Shown here one piece after another: positions 25,101 to 31,520 of a stretch of DNA of 64,000 nt. The notes beneath the pieces were generated by a model. That model made no database searches and was not told the DNA's origin. It was given only the letters and a program-made list of their open reading frames with translations. Each line of letters opens with the position of its first letter. Position 1 is the stretch's first letter. Origin of the DNA: Branchiostoma belcheri (Eukaryota > Chordata > Leptocardii > Amphioxiformes > Branchiostomatidae); NCBI RefSeq assembly GCF_001625305.1, contig NW_017804054.1:1032681-1096680 (forward strand), in the 5' to 3' direction. The position numbers and the translations under genes are program-made.

Positions 25101-25589
25101 CATGGCCCTCCCACACACACAGGGGGGTTTATGTCTGCAGGACAATACAACTACAAAGACACAGCTACAGAAGTCAACAACAAGAGGACAACAGACAGCC
25201 AGACCCCACCAAGGCCACTGATGAACGTCTCACCTAGACCTCACCGTGGCCCTCCCCCACACACGGGTGGTTTTATGTCTGCAGGACAATACAACCAGAA
25301 AAACACGGGTACAGAAGTCAACAACAACAGAAGTGACTTCCAACAGGACTACGGTGAACAGTGCCGCACTCCACCAAGTTACCCCACCCAAGGGAGAGGC
25401 ATGGCCTGCGGCTGCCCCAGGGGCGGGGGTAGAGGACAGCCCTTCCCCCACCCTGCCAGGGGACGTGCAGGTCTGAGCGGGTACCCTGTCCGTGGTGGGT
25501 GTCCACAGAGAGGACGGGGTGGGTTCCGAGGAAGAGGTTTCATGGCAGGTGCAGTACAGGGGAGGGGCAGAGCTCAGTCAGCTTGGTAA
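7027..25589 (+). CDS. TASOR: TASOR (FAM208)-family protein, HUSH-scaffold homolog; 5' end not found, two alternative 3' ends
   Basis: In vertebrates TASOR scaffolds the HUSH complex, which silences transposons and intronless insertions in the nucleus; that this homolog does the same is inference. Visible exons: 7027-7170, 8377-8538, 9041-9141, 10000-10134, 11587-11760, 12057-12199, 13316-13422, 13639-13742, 14188-14275, 14497-14602, 14885-15029, 15291-18711, 19126-20448, then either 20794-21284 (stop) or 23037-23159 plus 23965-25589 (stop). All junctions keep frame with GT-AG borders. The visible protein is 2,213 or 2,632 residues. Residues 1-240 carry the DUF3715 pseudo-PARP pattern, including KELIEEFAFL, GVTVWRCPDLC and RPRHCCPYAIIFYKNK; 241-420 resemble the following TASOR region. 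The rest is low complexity: acidic, RS-rich, repeat-rich. The family also includes TASOR2 and TEX15; RS and RG tracts are not features I know from vertebrate TASOR. The first exon carries two bases of an incomplete codon, so at least one upstream coding exon is missing. Confidence 0.82.
8377..8538 (+). CDS. TASOR: TASOR exon b: pseudo-PARP domain
   Basis: The acceptor TTCTAG is followed by a frame reading EFLQKQHELSVEGRSPKELI and then EEFAFLDVTDKTKRSAVC. The RSPKELIEEFAFL block corresponds to the conserved family segment with a Lys/Glu-Leu-helix and Phe-Leu strand. The donor is GTAAGT. Phase 1 on both sides. Confidence 0.85.
9041..9141 (+). CDS. TASOR: TASOR exon c: pseudo-PARP core strand
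   Basis: It encodes GEPSQGVTVWRCPDLCIQKE and ends VVAMFK. In the family this is the GVYLSKYSDL-type strand followed by a hydrophobic strand ending in a Lys. In true PARPs this area contributes catalytic Tyr and Ser; here the aligned position reads WRC, consistent with an inactive fold. Donor GTTTGT. Confidence 0.82.
10000..10134 (+). CDS. TASOR: TASOR exon d: pseudo-PARP domain
   Basis: It follows acceptor ACCCACAG, phase 0 on both sides, and reads IMRGRPRTVVPQSN, then NFDSHVPCVVFSGADD. The GR-basic turn and FDSHV segment fit the family's post-strand loop. Donor GTGAGG. Confidence 0.82.
11241..11335 (+). mobile_element. tRNA-derived SINE fragment
   Basis: The string GGAACCAATAGGTCCCGAAT then TTCGATACTC matches the B-box half of the SINE copies near 36.2 and 37.0 kb, and the tail GGCAAAGGCACTTTACATGA is shared with the 37.0-kb copy. 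The tRNA-like 5' half is missing, so this is a truncated copy in a TASOR intron. Confidence 0.6.
11587..11760 (+). CDS. TASOR: TASOR exon e: conserved RPRHCCPYAI segment
   Basis: It encodes IYLYELNKVDHKPLTRPRHC followed by CPYAIIFYKNK. The YLYE...RPRxxCPYAI signature is the strongest family match in the window and is shared by TASOR, TASOR2 and TEX15. The exon ends in a Lys/Thr-rich linker to KQQ. Donor GTAAGG. Confidence 0.88.
12057..12199 (+). CDS. TASOR: TASOR exon f: region after pseudo-PARP domain
   Basis: Phase 0 start after TATAGCAG; a start three bases earlier (12,054, adding Gln) is equally possible, a tandem CAG acceptor. It encodes RRLIPFGEKMVTYSIAWSGT and GRVDFLAGQG. The AWSGTL segment resembles the TASOR stretch that begins its SPOC-like domain. 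Ends phase 2 before GTAAGT. Confidence 0.78.
13316..13422 (+). CDS. TASOR: TASOR exon g: VSSKMSLSSL segment
   Basis: The frame reads GTKVVRVSSKMSLSSLRDVL and then PPECLKNVGSAWDKR. The VSSxxSLxxL block followed by a leucine-rich helix fits the TASOR region after the WKG-type strand. Donor GTGAGT after AGAT. Confidence 0.75.
13639..13742 (+). CDS. TASOR: TASOR exon h: SPOC-like region
   Basis: It encodes LRHESWRYNVLVVRPVQESR and MARFCAFLRQSNS. Alternating hydrophobic strand YNVLVVRP and helix MARFCAFLRQ suit a SPOC-like fold; this assignment is inferred from family order, not from a search. Donor GTAAGT. Confidence 0.72.
14188..14275 (+). CDS. TASOR: TASOR exon i: SPOC-like region
   Basis: After TTTCCTCCAG the frame reads ATVSTLLVSGAPAPVKLFLI and PSCKFTEDLG. 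The hydrophobic strands and short length fit continuation of the preceding domain. Donor GTTAGT, phase 1. Confidence 0.72.
14497..14602 (+). CDS. TASOR: TASOR exon j: end of SPOC-like region
   Basis: After TTTTCAACAG the frame reads GLGACSDHGKMFAILSYKVL and continues into a Ser/Lys tail KQKNKKNR. Phase 2 end before GTGAGC. Confidence 0.72.
14885..15029 (+). CDS. TASOR: TASOR exon k: acidic linker
   Basis: The frame reads SKEKTGMPLTEKQPFTTDYV, then DNDFVHDDYDVGDQLPSLVN and SFNTNVFTS. It is an acidic, tyrosine-containing linker between the folded N-terminal part and the long disordered exon. Donor GTATGA. Confidence 0.75.
15291..18711 (+). CDS. TASOR: TASOR exon l: 3.4-kb coding exon with VDPRL motif and RS blocks
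   Basis: An uninterrupted 1,140-codon exon follows TGACTTTCAG and closes before GTAAGT, phase 1. Most is polar and probably disordered. Visible pieces: a PVDPRLARRR motif at about residue 577 of the visible protein; an arginine-serine block at 17,041-17,290 with SRSRSKSKSR and RRRRSRSRSRQRDRSRSKSK; a second Ser/Arg block at 17,405-17,660 that includes a run of six serines; and, at 17,830-18,240, a helical stretch containing FDYADRVHRHLFRLDIESLQ and LQLRKELNLTSGYNP that looks folded but that I do not recognise. RS blocks usually bind other RS proteins or RNA and are phosphorylated; that role is inferred here. The translation also stays open three codons into the intron, so the apparent stop at 18,741 is an intron read-through. 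Confidence 0.85.
19126..20448 (+). CDS. TASOR: TASOR exon m: acidic, repeat-rich exon (phase 1-1)
   Basis: It follows TACACAG and closes before GTAAGA; both borders are phase 1, so skipping it keeps frame. It encodes 441 acidic, Glu/Lys-rich residues. At about 19,800-20,005 a 14-residue unit like TESKSEENLKQPVP repeats four to five times. At 20,080-20,235 the module ALLEQNKDWVDKILEQ repeats as ALLEKNKEWVDRVLER, about 33 residues apart. Coiled-coil potential is likely. No family was recognised. Confidence 0.83.
20794..21284 (+). CDS. TASOR: TASOR terminal exon, short form
   Basis: It follows a pyrimidine-rich acceptor ending TTTACCCTTTCAG, phase 1, and stops with TAG at 21,282-21,284. It encodes 163 residues: a Lys/Ser start, an acidic centre with IEDGEIIDTSDTDSEASYDH, then a compact helical end with PLTPADYVKHVIATLIS and LELAVTWYEHIHHGQSKYL. 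The helical end looks folded and could be a partner-binding segment. No donor inside the exon gives phase 1, so it should be mutually exclusive with the downstream exons at 23,037 and 23,965. Confidence 0.78.
21285..23036 (+). other. 3' UTR of short TASOR form and intron of long form
   Basis: No coding exon is seen. A variant polyadenylation hexamer ATTAAA lies at 21,386-21,391, about 100 bases after the short-form stop. No AATAAA occurs nearby. The rest is unique-looking sequence. Confidence 0.5.
23037..23159 (+). CDS. TASOR: TASOR alternative exon, long form
   Basis: It follows TTTTTTACAG and closes before GTTAGT; 123 bases, phase 1 on both sides. Only the phase-1 frame is open: DPMPVKQAWSAPQPISPTPG and then NLTLQCSDIPAGGVSQATYA. 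The other two frames stop early, which supports a splice from the exon ending at 20,448 (or 18,711), both of which end in phase 1. Confidence 0.68.
23965..25589 (+). CDS. TASOR: TASOR alternative terminal exon, long form: proline-rich and RG-rich tail
   Basis: The acceptor is CCCTTAG at 23,964 or GAGTAG at 23,970, both in frame. The exon encodes 541 residues to TAA at 25,589. A PVDPRLRSNAKEF motif at 24,138 repeats the VDPRL motif of the 3.4-kb exon, tying this exon to the same gene. From 24,780 the sequence is rich in Pro, His and Gln (PPHPSPPHRPPPHYSQQQ). A 45-residue unit, TPPRPL...TPRPH...GPPTHTGGFMSAGQYN, is present twice (25,054-25,200 and 25,203-25,345). The last 80 residues are RG-rich (RGRGGFRGRGFMAG), a composition typical of RNA-binding, arginine-methylated tails. 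Confidence 0.8.
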
Positions 25590-27000
25590 ACTATTATTTA
25601 TTTCAGCAGTGTTTTGCTTTTTGGAAGTACAAAATGTACCCTGAAGTTACGACATTCCAAACTCTTTGTTTGATACCTTCAGTGAAGTCTACATCTTCTC
25701 ACAATTTGTACCACATTGTTGCATGTTAAGACGTTTGTTAACCTTGTGTTGAGTAATGTAGCACAAAGATAGTTCCTAGACGAGTGCCTTCTTGTTTGTG
25801 GTGAACAGAATCTATAATTCCCTTGAGAAAACAATACAAGTTACCTCTAGAATCGTGAACTTTGCATTTGATCTTAAAACACTTGGGAACATTGCAGGGA
25901 ATTGTTATAAGCAATGACAATCAACCTTTTTTTAAAACCTTTAGCCTGCCAAGGTAGCCGTTTGGCAACAAATTTGTATTTGTTACAAGGTTAAACAGCA
26001 GGGAGAAGGTTGAAATGCTGCTCTCAAGAAGTTTAGTTTAAGGAACAGTTTAAGGAACAATCAATCATGTTTAAGTGCAAAATTTGTGAAAGCAATCTTG
26101 ACAGAAGAGCTTATGATGTTTTAACAGATCATGTATTGTGATTTATATCTATTTTTGTACATAAGATCTTTATTATTCCTGTTTCCTATCATAAAGTACA
26201 TTCCTTTTTTTCTGTAAGATACAAATAAGACTTGCACTGTTGCAGATAAGTCAAATATTGTAAGGTTGTTTGAGTTCAGTTTGATGTTGAGTAGGATGCT
26301 TTTTAGTTCAGGTTTCTTGTTCCAGCAAAAGTTTATCAATAGGACATTAAGTGAGCCAGTATATTTGATATTCCTGTTTCAAAGAACTGCATGTGCATCT
26401 CAGGATACTATGAAGATCAGGACAAGGTGCCACAAGTGTACGTACCAACTAAGTGTATCTTTCCTGAAACCAAGAAATAGATTTGGTACAGCCCGAAGAA
26501 CATCTATGCAATAGGACTTGCCAGTTTATTTGCTACATGTATATGTGGTACATGTATCCCATGGTAGTACATGTACATGTATCTTAAAGTGAGATGGTTT
26601 TGTTTGAAGGACAAGAAAGACAATCACATGGCCAGTGTGTTCGTTTGCATTGTTAGCAACAGTTAGTGCATCAGTCAGTTTAAATGAGAGTGGTGGTTGT
26701 TTGCACGATGTGATTTAAACCAGAAAGGGAGGCGTTTCTCGAGTTGTGTTTCCAGTTCAACATATTGTGCAGTTTTTACCATTGTACATTTTTGGTTGTG
26801 CAATTATTTTTAAGTATCCTGGGACCAAAGTTCCCCCTGTTTTGTTGTGAAGTTCACCCAATCTTGGTAACATAGTGTTATAGTTGCACACCACCCTCAG
26901 GTTTATACTGATAGATGCACCATTATGTTGGTTATTTAAAAAAAATGTTTATCTGTTCTGGTTCTGTTTGAAATTTGAATAAAAGTTTGAATCATCGATA
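25590..27000 (+). other. 3' UTR of long TASOR form with polyadenylation signal
   Basis: About 1.4 kb of AU-rich non-coding sequence follows the TAA stop. A canonical AATAAA lies at 26,978-26,983, inside TTTGAATAAAAGTTTG. Further AATAAA hexamers at 27,496 and 27,514 could serve as distal sites. Confidence 0.65.
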
Positions 27001-27111
27001 CCGTGTGATCATATGTTGTTTGATAGTTTGATTACCTTTTGCTGCTATTTATAAAGTACTTAACTACAGACACAACTACAGAGCGTTTGCACAGGCGTCA
27101 TCACTGTGTCC

Positions 27112-27139
27112 GCCGCCATATTGGTGTCCCAATTTGCAT
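27112..27139. promoter_or_regulatory. YY1-like site next to an octamer site
   Basis: GCCGCCATATTGG matches the YY1 core GCCATNTT, and ATTTGCAT, a perfect POU octamer, follows 8 bases later. They lie between TASOR and synaptotagmin A. Either gene or neither might use them. Confidence 0.35.
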
Positions 27140-27654
27140 ATCAGTGGATCATAGCTATAATGACCCTACTTCGCCGCAGTATGTGCGTGGCGACCATCAA
27201 ATTTCCTGTCGTCTATTCCGTTACTATGTGCAATTTGTTACATACTTTCTACATAACAAGACCATTCAGAGACAAGGTAGCCATGATATCTTACGTTGAC
27301 TCTGTTCCTAAGAAACTCCAACACGTGCATGTCATTGCAGCCATGGTAGCGGGTTAGCTGTAGTGATCTTTGGAAGTTCCCCCTCACTGTTGACAACATG
27401 TATCGTTTACACGTTTCCAAAAGCATGGCTCTATGCCCTTTATTATTTTGCCTTGTTCAACACTCTACCCCCGTGTATAATATGGGTATGCGTACAATAA
27501 AGTGAAATTTAGCAATAAAAGCAAGGTCATTACTTGTTGCTTTTGGTTGTTATAGCAGCTGATTACGTCTTGCATGGGCGAGTAAGACGTATTTTACTAT
27601 AATTGGATTAATCTGACAAGTTTATCCTTCAATGGAACAAAGGCTGGAAACGTG

Positions 27655-27672
27655 TGACGTCATATGACGTCG
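27655..27672. promoter_or_regulatory. Paired CRE sites
   Basis: TGACGTCA, the full palindromic CRE, is followed two bases later by TGACGTCG. They lie about 0.6-0.9 kb upstream of the likely first exon of synaptotagmin A. CREB/ATF binding is inferred from motif identity. Confidence 0.45.
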
Positions 27673-28197
27673 AAGAAAGACGTCCGTGAACCTACTAAAT
27701 GCCTGCTGCCATGGTAAGGAAAGCCTGTCAGCTTTTCCCAAACTTTCATGAAAACAGCAAACACATTTCTATCATGTATGCTATGGCAACGGTTGCTACG
27801 TTACGGGTAAAGTGTACGCTGGAAGATATCTTTGTAGCAGGTTTAAGCACCGGCATTTCTGAGTACGAGCACGTAGTCAGGCGCCCACACAGGCAAACAG
27901 AACTAAGGTGTTGTGTCAACACTCCTATCACCGGATCGTCGTCATCATAGGGATTGATTGTTCAGGGCGCACGTCACCGTGGCGGGAGCGAGGGGCGTTA
28001 CCGGCGGGCTGGGCACAGGTGGGCGCCGCGCACGTCCGGTGGCGACACGGTCGGGAATCTCACCTAATCCTAACCCGTCTAGCTCACACTCGAGCACTGA
28101 GACTGCACAAGTGCTGGCCACGTTTTGTTGCGAACTGGCGCGAGACTGGTTAACATCCTACAATACAAACACAGACTGGGCGCTAGGAAATGTGTGA

Positions 28198-28585
28198 GTA
28201 CAGGGACTACAGGTAAGCAACGTGACCGATTGCTCAGTCATTTACAAACCGCGGGAAAGACCCAGCGTCTGCTGCTGTAGCCAGAGGACGAGTGTTACAC
28301 GTGCAGGACTAGAACTGAGCGTGGTTTTCTGATTCCTACCTGCCTATAGGGTAAGGGCAACACGTCTGAACGTCGGTATCACCAGCCACCAGCGTGGCCT
28401 TGCCGTGTAACACCACATCCGTGTACCGTGACAGCCTTTACAATACAAAGGGACCGGAAGGGCGCGTTGCCCAAATCTAGGAAATACCACTTTAAAACGG
28501 AAACTTTCTCCAAACTTTCTTAACCGTGACATCCGCAAGCTCTGACGGCAACCAAGCGGACACGTCAAGGAGAAAACCACAACAG
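28198..28585 (+). promoter_or_regulatory. Probable promoter-proximal region and non-coding first exon of synaptotagmin A
   Basis: This CpG-richer stretch lacks any ATG and ends CACAACAG before a strong donor GTATGT at 28,586. It would splice to the acceptor TACTTTGACAG at 31,317, giving a 5' UTR that runs ATCAGCC into the ATG at 31,325. The transcription start is not defined; GC-rich sequence runs back to about 27,960. Confidence 0.5.
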
Positions 28586-29515
28586 GTATGTATCTTCAAC
28601 TTCATTCTGTTCAGTTTCGCCGTGCTTCTTTTCTCGATACGTTAACAATCAATACAATAAAGCATGTTTTATCAAACATCACCTACAAGTCTGCCAGCCA
28701 CCATTGTTGTACGTCATAACAGGTGTACAGATGGGGTCAATGGGTCAAGCCGTGGGGATATTTTTTATCGTCCTTTGCACATGTCTCAATGGGTGTGTGT
28801 TTCCAGGTCTACATGTACAATGTTTGCACATCAGGGCTACCTATTAGCAACTTGTTGGGGAAAACCCTTACCTTAATTGTAAAAACCTATCGTTTGACGA
28901 CAATACGGGTACCATCCATGACAATACAAACCGGAACCAACTTGTACAGATGAGTTATTACCCGGAGCTTATTAAAGGTTTTACTGTCTGTTTGGGTTTC
29001 CATGTTGAACCGCGGTAACGGGACATGCTATCAGAACAGTCCTTGAATTTTGTCAGGGGCGATAACTTTGTGGATACACCGCAAGAATGTGTAAAATAGA
29101 AATGTGTATATACGATTCGCCTTTATAGAAAAAAGTAAGTATTCAGTCTGCTTTTTTTAAATCACGATGGGGCGTTTAGAATTTTTTCTCCACTTGTATT
29201 TAACTGATATTACACCCTATATTGCCGCCATTCTTTAAAAAAATAGCAAACATGACCAAACGGTGAGACCCTTACTTAGTCTATCGGAAGTTTGTGTAGC
29301 GACAAAGCTATTTTCAGCGCTTTCACCGCTTGTTTACTGCACATACAGAATTAAGATAGGCAAATGTACTGTGCCAAAATACACGGACACTGTAGCTTGG
29401 CTATAAAAATAGGGGGGGGGGGGGGTACAGTATATCCAAGGAAGAATGCCATGTGTCACATTTTAAAGGTCATGTACCTGACACTTGCCACACCTTGTCT
29501 TAATGGAGGGAACAT

Positions 29516-29708
29516 CAGGGGTGCCAGAGTATACAGTGCAATATTACGGAATACAGTGCAATTATATGGAATACAGTACAATACACTGTATACTAATACG
29601 ATTGCACTGTATTGCGTAAAATTGCACTTTATACTAGTAAAATTGCACTGTATTCCGTAAAATTGCACTGTTTTCCATAAGATTGTACTGTATACTCAGG
29701 CACCCCTG
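29516..29708. mobile_element. Palindromic MITE with 5-bp target duplication AACAT
   Basis: The left end CAGGGGTGCCAGAGTATACA is mirrored by TGTATACTCAGGCACCCCTG at the right end. A perfect AACAT flanks both sides (29,511-29,515 and 29,709-29,713). The interior is built of inverted ATTGCACTGTAT and ATACAGTGCAAT units, so nearly all 193 bp can fold into one hairpin. The superfamily is uncertain: CAGGGG ends suggest hAT, but hAT duplications are 8 bp. Confidence 0.8.
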
Positions 29709-30200
29709 AACATACGCTGTGTAAAACAAACACCTGTTCACTGAGTTCGCCATGTTTGTAAACTAACAACTCCACAGGAGTGGCAAACTGAGTCTAATGT
29801 CCTTTTAATGCTAACCCGGTAGACAAACATGATTATACATATACTCTACTGACTCTTCTTTACAACGAGTAAACTACGCAATAAGGCTATACGCAGTACG
29901 TTGTGTATAAAATGTGTATTTTTCACCCCAAGTCATATTTTTGGCAGCAGATAATTCATCATTCCATATAAATGGCTAAACAGTATCTGTACCAAAACGG
30001 TTAAGAGAGAAAAAATATTGTATGCACTGCTGTACAGTTAACTTCTATTCTAAAGTTGTAGACTACTCTGCCTTTTCAGAGACCGGTACGAATGCCCTTA
30101 AAATGCCATCCAGGACAAAGGGACAACAAGACAAATATATCAGTAAATAGTCGTAACGAAAAAACAAATTTAACCTCTAACCCCATGAAACACATTACCT

Positions 30201-30229
30201 TGTTTTGTTTTGTTTTGTTTTGTTTTGTT
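30201..30229. repeat. Microsatellite (TTTTG)n
   Basis: Five to six perfect TTTTG units. It lies in the first intron of synaptotagmin A. Confidence 0.8.
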
Positions 30230-30570
30230 GCGTTCTTAATCACCACAGTGTCAAATTCCTAACGATATATGTACCTTTTACATTGTTATACGTATTTGAA
30301 ACGAATATATAACGAGCTGCAGTTTTTACGGTCCATAGGTCAAGGTAAGAAGTTTTATCTTACATGACCTACAACACGTACGTCTGAAGTGTTTACCGGT
30401 AGCACGCTCCAGATACAGGCTGCCTGTCAGTCAATTTGCTTAGTTTCCCGCCAAAACACACTGTACTGCACTCCTCACTCATCTGATAATTTATCCCATT
30501 TAATTCATTTAGCATGAAAAGTTTTTGACGCAAAAAAATACGCTAATCGGTATTATGGGGATAAGTGTAA

Positions 30571-30731
30571 GTTCCCATCGATCCACCATATAGAGAAATG
30601 TGAATTTCGCCCTGGTAAATTAATGGGATGTTAGGGGTGCTATCCGATTAATTCACCACATAGAGAAATTCGGAATGTCTTTCTGGTAAATTAATTGGAT
30701 AGCAGGGTCCCATAAATTTACCATATAGACT
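30571..30731. repeat. Tandem repeat, about 70-75 bp unit
   Basis: Two full units and part of a third share CACCATATAGAGAAAT or CACCACATAGAGAAAT followed by CTGGTAAATTAATGGGAT-like sequence. It directly precedes the MITE at 30,793. Confidence 0.6.
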
Positions 30732-30792
30732 GTTTAGAGTGTTGTAACTCTTGGTGGTATAGTGAATAAAATTTTCCATAGAAAATTAGTTA

Positions 30793-31234
30793 GGCCACAA
30801 GGATTTAATTTTATGGATGACATCCTCCGAAGACCCTCAAACTAGTGCATGCGCGCGGGCGAAAAAAAAAATCCGGCCAAAAATAAAAATGTTACTAAAC
30901 CACAGTAATACAAAGCTGGTACATGTATTGTGAATTTGGCGCATTACATAGCGACGTATACGACAAGCCCGCACATGCTGGCTTCTTGCGGAGTTTATGA
31001 ATCGACACTGTACGTATGAGTTCTTGAGTAGTGGGGCTTCTGTAGCCTGGGTGCCATCCTCCTGAGTTACCACCGGCTTTGTTGTCGCTTACCACCATGG
31101 ACTAAAGCCAGGTCAGGCCTAAAGCCAGACCAGAGCCTCGGAAGACGTGATCTTTTTCTTTTTTTTTTTTAGATCAGGCGAAAATGAATGCGCGCGCGGA
31201 TGTCATCCATAAATAAAATTAAGGCGGTGTGGCC
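30793..31234. mobile_element. MITE, GGCCACA...ATCC family, copy 1, with TTA duplication
   Basis: It is flanked by TTA on both sides (30,790-30,792 and 31,235-31,237), begins GGCCACAAGGATTTAATTTT and ends TAAAATTAAGGCGGTGTGGCC. Subterminal blocks ATGGATGACATCCTCCG and CGGATGTCATCCAT are mirrored. About 442 bp, non-coding. The TTA target and GGCC ends suggest PIF/Harbinger. It sits immediately before the first coding exon of synaptotagmin A. Confidence 0.8.
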
Positions 31235-31317
31235 TTAGCACGTTTTTTTTAAGACGACAGTTTTCAGACTAATTAAATGGGATAAATAACCAAAGCTTTA
31301 CTCCTCTACTTTGACAG

Positions 31318-31520
31318 ATCAGCCATGGCGCTTCGCAGACTGTGCTGTTGTTGCTGTCCTGAATACAAACCGGCTGACGGGTTCGACGATCTGGAGATGC
31401 GCAGTGTGGAGAGCACTCCTGCAACTACGCCGCGAGACGCCAGGGGGCGCCACGTCCGGAGAAACTCTTCCATTGAATTCTGGGTACCTGGAGGAAATCG
31501 TGTCACGTCAGTACAACCCA
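31318..31520 (+). CDS. Synaptotagmin A exon 2 with start codon (coding from 31,325)
   Basis: After TACTTTGACAG come seven untranslated bases and ATG at 31,325. The exon encodes MALRRLCCCCCPEYKP, an acidic stretch, a Thr/Arg stretch and SSIEFWVPGG. It ends phase 1 before GTAAGT. IEFxV-like sequence also occurs in SYT17, which supports that kinship. Confidence 0.82.
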
